Shown here: piece by piece, positions 8,912 to 16,814 of the stretch
How positions within the stretch are numbered: position 1 is the stretch's first letter
How the letters are laid out: each line of letters begins with the position of its first letter
Assembly: GCA_963825575.1 (NCBI GenBank)
Contig: CAWGUB010000018.1
Span: 1-64,000, forward strand
DNA: 64,000 nt
Source of the DNA: JAFDBW01 sp963825575
Lineage (GTDB): Bacteria; Desulfobacterota; Desulfuromonadia; Desulfuromonadales; BM103
Reading direction: 5' to 3'
Position numbers and translations under genes: made by a program
The notes under the pieces: model-generated
Seen by the model: only the letters and a program-made list of their open reading frames with translations
Told to the model about the DNA's origin: nothing
Databases searched by the model: none

Positions 8912-11422
8912 TTATCCCGCCGAAAGTTCAGCCAGCCAACCGGACACCTTGCCATGGTATTGATCACTTAAAGCGTCAGCATCGGCGGTATCGATCGCTT
9001 CAACATAGATATGGACGACAGACCGATACTGGTCAGGGAGGACCTGAACCCAGCCCCGTTCCGTATCGATCCGCACCCCGTCGGTAAAAGAGGCCTGCCG
9101 GTCTACGGCATCCTCGCTCATGCGCCGCATCAGCCCCCCCTTGTTTTCCCATGGGCAGGGTAGCTGCAGATGATAATAGGTGTGCCTGGGGAGTTTGGCA
9201 AATGCTCCATCCAACGACAGCCCGGACCGGGCACTGAGCTCCATTATCTTGGCCACCGAAAAGAGACCGTCAAAGTGCGGATGGAAGCCCGGGAAGCCGA
9301 AACGGTCATCCATCGAGGCAACCAGGCGGACATGGCGGTTGCTGGCTGCCTCGACCAGTGAGTGGCCATCGGAGCGCGTTCGCTGTACGCTCAACCCTTT
9401 GCCCTTGGCAAAATCGTCCACGGCCTGGGGTGCGGCGACTGGCACAACCAGGCAGCCCTCATCCTCTGCACCGCAGACCAGAACCGTCAAGGTGCTCAAC
9501 GCCTCGCGGCTGGAAAAAATCCGACCGCTGCCACTGACCAGGCGAATTTTCTCTCCCGAAGGGCCAATCCAGAAGCCGGCATCGGCTTCGAGGGTCTTGA
9601 CAATCCTGCTCAGACGGTCCAGTGCTGCATCGAGCTCATCTGCGCTGATGTCCATCGATTTTTCATGAACGTGGGAATTCAGCTCGGTAACTTCGAAGCC
9701 CAGATCGCTGAGCAGATCGGGTAGGAGGTCGGCGGCAGGGGAATGGTTGAGGTCGAGGACCACCTTGGGTGCCGCTTTCTTTAACAGGTTGCGATCAAGG
9801 CCGCGCAGGAACCCTTCGCGATAGAAATCGTAAATGCGCGGCAGCTCTTCGATCCCACCAGGCTCGGAATGATGGGCGCGACGAAAGTTTTCCTTGAAAT
9901 AGATGCGCTCCATACCTTTTGCGGTGTCGGACGAGATCTCGTTGCCGTTGTTACCGAAAAAGATGATTTCCGTTGCGGCCTGGTCCTCAGGCGACTGGCG
10001 GAAATGAATGCCGCCGACCTCGCCGAAAGTGGTCAGTTTGTAACGCAGGACCGGCAGGGAGATCATCTTGACGTCCCGGACACTGACGCCCGCAGAGAGC
10101 AGGCCGCCGACAAAGGAGCGTTTGAGCATGCGTGATGAGCGTATCGCATCACGACCGGCCAGAACATAACTGCCCTTGGGCAGGGTCGACCCGTAGGCGG
10201 CACCGAGCCGGGCCGAAAATTCCGGGGTCATCTCGATATTGGTCATGCCGCGCACCACTGCACCCTCGAAGAGACTCTTGCGCCACTTCTCACCCCAGAT
10301 CATGTTCCCGGAAACCGTCGAGCCGTTCTCGATGACCTTGCGTGGCCAAATCTTGATATTCGGACGGATGTTGACATCATCACCGACCGTGGTTTCATCG
10401 GCGATGATCGCCCCGTTCTCGATCAGGGTCCGTTGCCCGACCCGCACCCGGTGGCCGAGGTTGGCACCGGTCACCCTTGTGCCGGCCTTGATATAAACAT
10501 TGTCCCACAGGACGGCATCCTCCATGATGACCTCGTCCTCGATCAGGCAGTTGCGTCCGACGACGGAGTTAGTGAGTTGGGCATTGCCCTGGATCCTGGT
10601 GTTGCCGCCGAGAACAACCATGCCGGAGAGCGTTGCCTGCTCGTCAACCTCGGCGTCAGGGCTGACAAAGATGCGGTCCTCCCCGGCGACCGGTGGCTCC
10701 TGGATTTGCACGGAGACCTTGCCGTGGCAAATGTCCCGGCTCGCTTCGAGGTAAGCTTCCGGGTTGCCGATGTCGGCCCAGTACCCCTGCATATTGCAAC
10801 CATACAGGGCCGCGCCGGTTTCGAGCATCTTGGGGAAGACGTCTTTGGCCCAGTCCCGGTTTTCTCCTTCAGGGATCAGGTCGAGGACCTCCGGCTCCAG
10901 GATGTAGATGCCGGTGTTGATTGTGTCGGAAAAGACTTCCCCCCAGCCTGGCTTCTCAAGGAACTTGGTAATGCGGGCGTCCTTGTCGGTTATGACCACC
11001 CCGAACTGCAGGGGATCCGTCACCGAAGTCAGGGTGATCGTTGCCTGGGCCTGTTTCCGGCTGTGGAAGTCGATCACTTTTGAAAGGTCAAAATCGGTCA
11101 GAAGATCGCCGCTGATGATCATGAAGCGCTCATCCAGGTGACGTGCCGCTGCTTTGACAGCTCCTGCAGTGCCGTAATCCTCCAGCGGGGTCACGTAGGT
11201 GATGTGGGCGCCGAATTCGCTGCCGTCACCGAAGTATTTCTTGATGATCTCGGGCTGGTGAAAAAGCAGCAGGACCAGGTCGGTGATGCCGTGGCATTTC
11301 AGCAGGTTGACGATATGCTCCATGATCGGTCGGTTGATCAGCGGGATCATCGGCTTGGGCAAGCTAATGGTCAACGGGTGGATTCGGGTGCCGAAGCCAC
11401 CTGCCATGATGACGGCTTTCAA
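8912..11422 (-). CDS. fused nucleotidyltransferase / hexapeptide repeat / phosphomannomutase-like protein
   Basis: An 836-aa fusion. Residues 1-230 are a sugar-1-phosphate nucleotidyltransferase (AVIMAGGFGTRIHPLT, then the Lys-containing FLEKPGW). Residues about 250-360 are left-handed beta-helix repeats (VVGRNCLIEDEVIMED and similar). Residues about 380-836 are a phosphohexomutase-like region (GRDAIRSS). In the mutase part the phosphoserine loop reads GGIHFRQSPED, with a possibly aligned Ser, while the metal loop DGDxDR is replaced by IGPSGEKIR, so mutase activity is doubtful. Proteins of this architecture are usually annotated mannose-1-phosphate guanylyltransferase. The start is TTG with AGGAG six bases upstream. 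It may supply nucleotide sugar for the downstream glycogen genes. Confidence 0.85.
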   Translation of the reverse strand: MKAVIMAGGFGTRIHPLTISLPKPMIPLINRPIMEHIVNLLKCHGITDLVLLLFHQPEIIKKYFGDGSEFGAHITYVTPLEDYGTAGAVKAAARHLDERFMIISGDLLTDFDLSKVIDFHSRKQAQATITLTSVTDPLQFGVVITDKDARITKFLEKPGWGEVFSDTINTGIYILEPEVLDLIPEGENRDWAKDVFPKMLETGAALYGCNMQGYWADIGNPEAYLEASRDICHGKVSVQIQEPPVAGEDRIFVSPDAEVDEQATLSGMVVLGGNTRIQGNAQLTNSVVGRNCLIEDEVIMEDAVLWDNVYIKAGTRVTGANLGHRVRVGQRTLIENGAIIADETTVGDDVNIRPNIKIWPRKVIENGSTVSGNMIWGEKWRKSLFEGAVVRGMTNIEMTPEFSARLGAAYGSTLPKGSYVLAGRDAIRSSRMLKRSFVGGLLSAGVSVRDVKMISLPVLRYKLTTFGEVGGIHFRQSPEDQAATEIIFFGNNGNEISSDTAKGMERIYFKENFRRAHHSEPGGIEELPRIYDFYREGFLRGLDRNLLKKAAPKVVLDLNHSPAADLLPDLLSDLGFEVTELNSHVHEKSMDISADELDAALDRLSRIVKTLEADAGFWIGPSGEKIRLVSGSGRIFSSREALSTLTVLVCGAEDEGCLVVPVAAPQAVDDFAKGKGLSVQRTRSDGHSLVEAASNRHVRLVASMDDRFGFPGFHPHFDGLFSVAKIMELSARSGLSLDGAFAKLPRHTYYHLQLPCPWENKGGLMRRMSEDAVDRQASFTDGVRIDTERGWVQVLPDQYRSVVHIYVEAIDTADADALSDQYHGKVSGWLAELSAG

Positions 11423-11451
11423 TGAGAACTCCTCATATTCCGGAGACAGAA

Positions 11452-11808
11452 TCAGTGCTGCGCGAGAATGCGCCGGACTTCTTTTTTCAACTCATCAAGG
11501 TTGGAGCTTTTGACCACGTAGGCATCTGCCAGCCATGAAGAAAAATCGTCTTTGTAGCTACTGTATGCGGTACAGAGCACAACCGGTATATTCTCTTGCT
11601 CCCGGGTAATCTGCTGCAGCAACTCCAGACCGCTTTCCTGGTTAAGCTGGATGTCGAGAACAACCAGGTCAAAGGCTTGATGTCTCAGCTGTTCCATGGC
11701 TTCCTGACTGCTGCCACAGGCAACAACCGTATGGCCTTCGTCTTCAAGCTCAGCCGCGTAAAGGTGGCGGATATCACCTTCGTCGTCGATCACCAGCAGA
11801 TTCGCCAT
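11452..11808 (-). CDS. stand-alone response regulator receiver protein
   Basis: A 118-aa single receiver domain with no output domain. The acidic pair is LVIDDEGD, the phosphoacceptor Asp lies in LVVLDIQLNQESG, the Thr/Ser position is in LCTAYSS, and the switch Lys is in VVKSSN. The ATG at 11808 is preceded by AAGGAG; a longer open frame upstream lacks homology. It stops 29 bases before the nucleotidyltransferase fusion and points the same way, so it is the likely first gene of the glycogen operon. It may act as a phosphorylation-dependent partner of an unlinked kinase. Confidence 0.85.
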   Translation of the reverse strand: MANLLVIDDEGDIRHLYAAELEDEGHTVVACGSSQEAMEQLRHQAFDLVVLDIQLNQESGLELLQQITREQENIPVVLCTAYSSYKDDFSSWLADAYVVKSSNLDELKKEVRRILAQH

Positions 11809-11929
11809 GGCACGCTCCTTGGGGGCAGAATGGGCCCAGTTCATTATACCAACCAGAAGGGGAGCTGCAATCACGAAAAGGCTTTGCCCTGTTGCACTTG
11901 AATGGCGGCGATGGCATAGTCCTCCTGTT

Positions 11930-12850
11930 ATGTCAGTTAAACCTTACCAGCTTTTTTCCGAGCACCTGAAAAAACATTTCGGTGTACGTGTGCACAAAGT
12001 CTCTGTCGATGCCGGTTTCGGTTGCCCGAACCGCGCCGGAGGACGGACCGGGCCGGGGTGCCTCTTTTGTGACCCGGATGGCTCCGGAGCCGTCGGTATC
12101 GAGCGCCAATCGAGTGTTGCGGTGCAGATCGAGCAAGGCAAGGAGGTCATGAGCCGTAAGTACAAGGCCGGTAAATTTATGGCCTATTTTCAGCCTTTCT
12201 CCAACACTCTCGCCCCAGTCGACCAACTTCGCGCACTTTATGATCAGGCCCTGGCCGTCGACGATGTTGTTGGTCTTGCTGTTGGCACCCGGCCCGACTG
12301 TGTCCCCCCGGAGATCCTTGAACTGCTCGGTGAGTATCATCGGAGCACTTATTTCTGGCTCGAACTGGGTCTGCAGAGCAGCCATGACCGGACCCTCAGG
12401 CGGCTTCAACGCGGTCATGATTACGCTGCATTCGCCGACGCCTACCATCGGGCAAAATCACGTGGCCTAAACATCTGCGTGCATGTAATCCTCGGGCTCC
12501 CCGGCGAGAATCGTGAAGATATGCTGGCAACCGCGGACATCCTTGCAGACCTGCAGGTTGATGGTGTCAAGCTTCACCTGCTTCATGTCCTGAAAAACAC
12601 ACCGCTCGGCCAGCTGTATGCCGAGGGTAAAATTGAAATTTTGGGCCAGGAGGAGTATATCGGGCTGGTTGTTGATGTCGTCGAGCGACTGCCTCGCGAG
12701 ACACTTATCCACCGCCTCACCGGTGATGGTCCCAGAGCCCAGTTGCTGGCGCCCCTCTGGTCGCTTAAAAAATGGGAAGTCCTCAATGCGATTGATGCCG
12801 AATTCGCCCGGCGTGGCTCGTGTCAGGGTGACCGATGTAAAAGACAGTGA
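11930..12850 (+). CDS. TIGR01212/YhcC-type radical SAM protein
   Basis: A 306-aa radical SAM protein with the family-specific N-terminus (SVDAGFGCPNR, then GPGCLFCDPDG), which gives the iron-sulfur cysteines in the unusual spaced C...CxxC form. It also has the conserved FQPFSNT, FWLELGLQS and HVILGLPGE segments. Members are widespread; the substrate is poorly known. The ATG at 11930 was chosen because homology starts at PYQLFSEHLKKHFG; a longer open frame reaches back into the divergent regulator gene. No good ribosome-binding site is visible. A strong terminator follows at 12897. Confidence 0.88.
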   Translation: MSVKPYQLFSEHLKKHFGVRVHKVSVDAGFGCPNRAGGRTGPGCLFCDPDGSGAVGIERQSSVAVQIEQGKEVMSRKYKAGKFMAYFQPFSNTLAPVDQLRALYDQALAVDDVVGLAVGTRPDCVPPEILELLGEYHRSTYFWLELGLQSSHDRTLRRLQRGHDYAAFADAYHRAKSRGLNICVHVILGLPGENREDMLATADILADLQVDGVKLHLLHVLKNTPLGQLYAEGKIEILGQEEYIGLVVDVVERLPRETLIHRLTGDGPRAQLLAPLWSLKKWEVLNAIDAEFARRGSCQGDRCKRQ

Positions 12851-12896
12851 CCATGCGAGAGCTTTCCCGAAAATGAATTATACAGGGCATTAATTG

Positions 12897-12928
12897 AAAA
12901 CGCCTCCTGGTTTCAGGAGGCGTTTTTT
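12897..12928. terminator. bidirectional intrinsic terminator
   Basis: A perfect stem AACGCCTCCTG / CAGGAGGCGTT with a four-base loop is followed by a T run on the plus strand, ending the radical SAM gene. The reverse side has TTTTC, so it may also end the small minus-strand reading frame whose stop codon lies within the stem. Confidence 0.85.
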
Positions 12929-13032
12929 ACAATTGGTGCAGGCTGCGCCGCTGTCTCTGATGGATCACTCCATGATAGCAGCAGCAAGCTGGCCCAGATA
13001 ATGCCGACAAATAGAATCACATAACGGAACAT
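12913..13032 (-). CDS. possible leaderless membrane microprotein (39 aa)
   Basis: This short frame encodes MFRYVILFVGIIWASLLLLS followed by a polar tail WSDPSETAAQPAPIVKNAS: one membrane span or an uncleaved signal. A good sigma-70 promoter (TTGATT, 17-base spacer, TATGAT) ends eight bases before the ATG, so the transcript would start at or next to the start codon with no ribosome-binding site. The TGA stop sits inside the terminator stem. No function is recognised. An upstream in-frame ATG (13044) lies within the -10 box and is not usable from this promoter. Confidence 0.4.
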   Translation of the reverse strand: MFRYVILFVGIIWASLLLLSWSDPSETAAQPAPIVKNAS

Positions 13033-13039
13033 GGCGCGG

Positions 13040-13068
13040 ATCATAACCGAGCGCGAGCGAAAAATCAA
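13040..13068 (-). promoter_or_regulatory. sigma-70-type promoter for the 39-aa frame
   Basis: On the minus strand TTGATT (13063-13068) is separated by 17 bases from TATGAT (13040-13045). The predicted start of transcription is at about 13033-13034, immediately before the ATG at 13032. Confidence 0.5.
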
Positions 13069-13128
13069 GCGGGCAAATCGTGCCGCCGGAAGATTTTCCA
13101 GTGACCGCTGCGATGTCGCTCCCCGGGT

Positions 13129-13449
13129 TTAAAGAAGCAGGAATATCACTATGGCGATAACCACCGCGGCGATGATGATGCCGATAGTTATCTTGCCGCT
13201 GCCTCCGGTCGTCTGTACCGGCACTTCCGGCTCGAGAGTGCCGACCACGGGAAAGCGCTCGACAACCGCGCGCACATGTGGTGCAGAGGCCAGTTCTTCA
13301 GTCAGGTCCTGCCCGGCCTGGTGATCGGGTGGGTGCAGGCCGTTCTGCCAGCGGGGGCTTGCAGTGACATCGTAAATTGTACCATTAACGGCGATGTAGG
13401 CCGGCCTGCCATCCCGACCGTTGTTTTGCGCAAGTTCAGCAATAGTCAT
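13129..13449 (-). CDS. cytochrome b5-like heme-binding protein with C-terminal membrane anchor
   Basis: A 106-aa protein. The first 75 residues resemble bacterial cytochrome b5-like domains (LAQNNGRDGRPAYIAVNGTIYDV, then a Trp and HPPDHQAGQDLT) with a second candidate heme histidine in ASAPH. The C-terminus is a single hydrophobic helix (IGIIIAAVVIAIVIFLLL) that would anchor the domain in the membrane. GGAGGAG lies just upstream of the ATG at 13449, which decides the start over a longer frame. It is expected to carry electrons or bind heme; partners are unknown. Confidence 0.75.
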   Translation of the reverse strand: MTIAELAQNNGRDGRPAYIAVNGTIYDVTASPRWQNGLHPPDHQAGQDLTEELASAPHVRAVVERFPVVGTLEPEVPVQTTGGSGKITIGIIIAAVVIAIVIFLLL

Positions 13450-13688
13450 CAGTCTCCTCCGCTGCAGTTTAATTGTGAGTGACACAGGAATTCCCTGACC
13501 ATTAACAATATTACTGACTATCCATATATCGGCAAGCGATCTCGTCCTTTCGAACCAACCTTTTTGCAAAGATTTGCCGACATCAGTCCTTCCTGCAGGG
13601 AAAAGTCCTGATTTGACCTGTTCGCGATATTTTCAGTACTGTGCATTTGCACAGTGCCCGGCATTATATTCTATGCTATTTTCTGCTT

Positions 13689-15074
13689 ATGCGACTCGCT
13701 TTGAAACACCAGATAATAATGGCTCCGGCGGCGGTGCTCTGCCTGATGACCCTGTTGCTCGGCTTCCTGCAGTTCACCTACTGGGACATTTCGGTCAAGC
13801 GGCAGAAAGCCAGGGACCTCAGGACCGCGTTCATCGCCCTGGCCGAGGCCGACATGGCTGCCCAGCGCATGCATGGCGTCGTCGGCTTCTTGGCCCAGGC
13901 CCAGTTCCCTGAGCCGAGAGCCCTCGAGCAGATCGCGAACCTCCATCAGCACCTCGAGATGTCAATTGAGCGCCTCCAGGAAACCGGTTTGATGGGGACA
14001 TCATCCATTAACCTGATGCGACAGAGTATTGTCGACCTTAACCCTGAATATGGCCTGCAGCTTGGACAGTTTAATGACGCCCTCAAGGTTCTGCACCCGC
14101 TCATCATGGAGCAGCTCACCAAGTTGAACGAGCAGCGGGATGATCTAAGCGTCCTGCATCGCGAAGATATCGATACCTTGGTCGCTGAAACTACTTTTGT
14201 CACGATTCTCGTGCTCGGGGTTGCCATTCTGGTGGGGATCCTGCTTTCGCTGACTTTCGCCCGACATATCCTGCGCCGGATACAGGTGCTTTCCGACGGT
14301 GCGGCCCGTATTACGGCCGGCGATTTCTCGCCGCCTCCCGCTCCGGACAAGGTGCGTGACGAACTGGACGGGCTGGCGGTATCGATCAACCAGATGACCG
14401 ATCAGCTGATCCGGGTGGTCGCCGCCGAAAAGCTTCTGGAAGGCGCCGAAGAGGAACGTCGACGCATTGCCATGGACATCCACGACCAGACCCTTGCCGA
14501 CCTCTCGGCGGTGAAGCGGAAGCTGGAGCACATGCGTGAGATGGCTCCCGGCAATGAAGATGTAACAAATATTGAAGCTGACCTGCAGAGGGCAATGGCC
14601 AACCTGCGGGTCGTAATGGATAACCTGCATCCCCAGACCCTTGACATCCTCGGCTTGCCTGCAGCAGTCGAATCATTGCTGGAGAAGACCTGCGAGGCGC
14701 CCAATAGTCCTGAGTATCATTTCCTGGCCGATAATGAGGTCGAAGCACTCAAGCTGCCGCGTCTGACCCAGGTCACCCTTTACCGGATCATTGTCGAGGC
14801 CGTAAATAATGTCATGCGCCATGCGCATGCCAATCAGTTCGAGGTGGGCATGGGGCTTCGCAATGGCTCCCTGGTTATTACGGTGGAAGATAATGGTCGC
14901 GGCTTCGACCCTGCCCCCCGGCTACCGAACCAGGCCGGCGGCAGAGGGCTGCACAACATTCGCGAACGAGCCCGGGCGGTCGGCGCAGAGGTCAACTGGC
15001 GTAGCTCGCGGTTTTCATCCGGGACGCGTTTTGAACTGGTCTTGCAGGTCAAGGATCCGGACCTTTCGCGTTAA
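13689..15074 (+). CDS. NarL-type membrane sensor histidine kinase
   Basis: A 461-aa kinase. It has an N-terminal membrane span (APAAVLCLMTLLLGFLQF), a periplasmic helical region of about 150 residues, a second span (FVTILVLGVAILVGILLSL), a HAMP domain, then a HisKA_3 dimerisation helix with the phosphoacceptor in EEERRRIAMDIHDQTLADL. The ATPase part has the N box (IIVEAVNNVMRHA), G1 (VEDNGRGFD) and G2 (GRGLHNIRERA). HisKA_3 kinases pair with NarL/LuxR-type regulators, and one follows 45 bases downstream. The ATG at 13689 was chosen because it precedes the first span; the frame opens earlier. Confidence 0.9.
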   Translation: MRLALKHQIIMAPAAVLCLMTLLLGFLQFTYWDISVKRQKARDLRTAFIALAEADMAAQRMHGVVGFLAQAQFPEPRALEQIANLHQHLEMSIERLQETGLMGTSSINLMRQSIVDLNPEYGLQLGQFNDALKVLHPLIMEQLTKLNEQRDDLSVLHREDIDTLVAETTFVTILVLGVAILVGILLSLTFARHILRRIQVLSDGAARITAGDFSPPPAPDKVRDELDGLAVSINQMTDQLIRVVAAEKLLEGAEEERRRIAMDIHDQTLADLSAVKRKLEHMREMAPGNEDVTNIEADLQRAMANLRVVMDNLHPQTLDILGLPAAVESLLEKTCEAPNSPEYHFLADNEVEALKLPRLTQVTLYRIIVEAVNNVMRHAHANQFEVGMGLRNGSLVITVEDNGRGFDPAPRLPNQAGGRGLHNIRERARAVGAEVNWRSSRFSSGTRFELVLQVKDPDLSR

Positions 15075-15119
15075 ATATTTTCATCTTGTCTGATTACAAC
15101 CATTTCAGGAGACGACATC

Positions 15120-15866
15120 ATGGCTCCATACGCGCTTGTCATAGCAGAAGACAACCCCAAAGATTTTGAATTTCTCAAGCAGATGGTCGAGGAGTGGGAG
15201 CAGGAGTGTACGATTGAACACGCCCCCGATGGTCAGGTCGCTTTCGAACTGGCCCTGGCCCATGACGAGCCTCTGGTGATCAGTGATATCCAGATGCCGA
15301 ATATGAACGGGGTTGACTTTGCCAAGGCGCTCTGGGAGCGCCGGCCGCAAGCCCGAATCGTCTTCTGGAGCCAGTTCAAGGACGAGATGTACGTCCGTTC
15401 CCTCGCCAAGGTCGTGCCACCGGAGACAGTCTACGGTTATGTCCTCAAGTCCAGCCCACGAGAAAAAATTTCGACCGCCATGGCAACCGTTCTCTTTGAA
15501 GACCAATGCTGGATCGACCCGGAGGTACGCAAGGTGCAGGGGCGGACCGGGCACAGCCAGACGGCTCTTTCCGACATTGAATACGAGGCGCTGGTCGACA
15601 TCTCCCTCGGGCTGACCGACAACCTGATTGCCCAGCGTCGTTACCTGTCGCGCCGGGGCGTCCAGAGCCGCCTGAATTCCCTTTACGGCAAACTGAGTCT
15701 CGACCAGGACCAGTTCCAGAGCGACAAGGTCGGTGATGCCTTCAACCTGCGCAATCGCGCCGTGGCTGTCGCTCTGCGTCGCGGGCTGATCAACGCCTTC
15801 GAACTCGAACACGAAGAAGTGGAATTCCAGCACTGGTTGAAACGTTACAAGAGCGGCAGAGGCTAG
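15120..15866 (+). CDS. response regulator with NarL/LuxR-like C-terminus
   Basis: A 248-aa protein. The receiver domain has the acidic pair in VIAEDNPKD, the phosphoacceptor Asp in LVISDIQMPNMNG and the switch Lys in YVLKSSPRE. The C-terminal third (LSDIEYEALVDISLGLTDN, then VQSRLNSLYGKL) has the layout of a LuxR-type helix-turn-helix, with the recognition helix around RRGVQSRLNSLY; it diverges from the usual family and extends about 50 residues beyond it. An AGGAGA site lies ten bases before the ATG. It is the cognate partner of the kinase immediately upstream. Target genes are not evident. Confidence 0.85.
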   Translation: MAPYALVIAEDNPKDFEFLKQMVEEWEQECTIEHAPDGQVAFELALAHDEPLVISDIQMPNMNGVDFAKALWERRPQARIVFWSQFKDEMYVRSLAKVVPPETVYGYVLKSSPREKISTAMATVLFEDQCWIDPEVRKVQGRTGHSQTALSDIEYEALVDISLGLTDNLIAQRRYLSRRGVQSRLNSLYGKLSLDQDQFQSDKVGDAFNLRNRAVAVALRRGLINAFELEHEEVEFQHWLKRYKSGRG

Positions 15867-15908
15867 GGACTGCCTCCAAGTGGGGAGGCTCCTTAATCCA
15901 TTGCAGCT

Positions 15909-15957
15909 TTGGCATTGTAAAACCCCCCTGATTATGCTAGAAAATTGGTCATACCAA
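15909..15957 (+). promoter_or_regulatory. promoter and FadR-type operator of the GntR regulator gene
   Basis: TTGGCA (15909-15914) and TATGCT (15933-15938) are separated by 18 bases. A perfect palindrome TTGGTCATACCAA (15945-15957) lies at the predicted transcription start. TNGTNNNACNA is the known consensus of the FadR subfamily, so autorepression is likely. The same palindrome occurs at 28394. Confidence 0.7.
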
Positions 15958-15977
15958 ATCACAACTGGAGAAAAGGC

Positions 15978-16697
15978 ATGACCATTGTCCTCGAGCCGAT
16001 TCGACCCAAGAAAATATCCGAAGAAATCGTCAGCCAGATCAAACAACTGATATCCAAGGGCGAGCTCAAGCCGGGCGACCGCATCCCGTCAGAACGGGAA
16101 CTGGCAACCATGCTGGGCGTCAGCCGTCCTTCGGTCCGCGAAGCGATCATGGTCCTTGAAGCTATGGGTTTCCTCGACTCGCGCCAGGGCGGCGGGACTT
16201 ATGTCAAGGCATTGACCGAGGGAAGCATCATGAACCCCCTGGCCAAGCTGGTGGAGATGCGTGACCCGGAGCTTTTAAGGTCCCTTGCGGAGGTGCGCAT
16301 GGGCCTGGAGAGCTGGTCAGCGTATCTGGCCGCCCAGCGTGCGACGGACGCCGACATTGCCGAAATGCGGCGACTCTACGCGATCATGAAGAAGGCCGCG
16401 GCAAAAGGCGGCTGGAGTCCGGATGTTGATGCCGAGTTCCACTATGCGATTACCGCGGCCAGCCACAACAGCCTGCAAATGCATGTCCTCGACTCGATCC
16501 ACTCACTCTTCCACGCGACCATCCAGGTTGCCCTCATGGAATTTTATCAACAGGAGGGTCACGTCCAGCTTTTGCTGGCCCATCACCGTGATATAATGGA
16601 GGCGATTGCCGCGCATGAACCGGAACTCGCCCGCCAGAAGATGATGGAACACCTGGCAATGGTCGAAGAAAAGATGGCTCAACTTTTAAGTAAATAG
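15978..16697 (+). CDS. FadR/GntR-family transcriptional regulator (LldR/PdhR-like)
   Basis: A 239-aa regulator. The N-terminal winged helix-turn-helix is typical (EEIVSQIKQLISKGELKPGD, PSERELATMLGVSRPSVREA, QGGGTYV). The C-terminal all-helical FCD domain contains the metal/ligand residues DAEFHYAI and HHRDIMEAI with further histidines. FadR-type members of the LldR/PdhR group sense 2-hydroxy- or 2-oxo-acids. AGGAG-like GGAGAAAAGG precedes the ATG at 15978. Matching operators occur before this gene, before the TRAP operon (23290-23316) and before lutC (28394), so it probably represses lactate-type uptake and oxidation. Confidence 0.9.
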   Translation: MTIVLEPIRPKKISEEIVSQIKQLISKGELKPGDRIPSERELATMLGVSRPSVREAIMVLEAMGFLDSRQGGGTYVKALTEGSIMNPLAKLVEMRDPELLRSLAEVRMGLESWSAYLAAQRATDADIAEMRRLYAIMKKAAAKGGWSPDVDAEFHYAITAASHNSLQMHVLDSIHSLFHATIQVALMEFYQQEGHVQLLLAHHRDIMEAIAAHEPELARQKMMEHLAMVEEKMAQLLSK

Positions 16698-16733
16698 AGG
16701 CCGGAACACGGCGCGAGGAAAGCTAAAAAAGCC

Positions 16734-16768
16734 AACGGGGACAGAATTTATACTCTGTCCCCGTTTTT
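16734..16768 (+). terminator. intrinsic terminator after the GntR regulator
   Basis: ACGGGGACAGA pairs with TCTGTCCCCGT across a short AT-rich loop, followed by TTTTTAT. It lies 36 bases after the regulator stop and also separates it from the convergent glcF gene. Confidence 0.85.
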
Positions 16769-16814
16769 ATATTATTTTTACTTAAGATTTATGGCTTCCG
16801 CGTCCTACTGAAAC

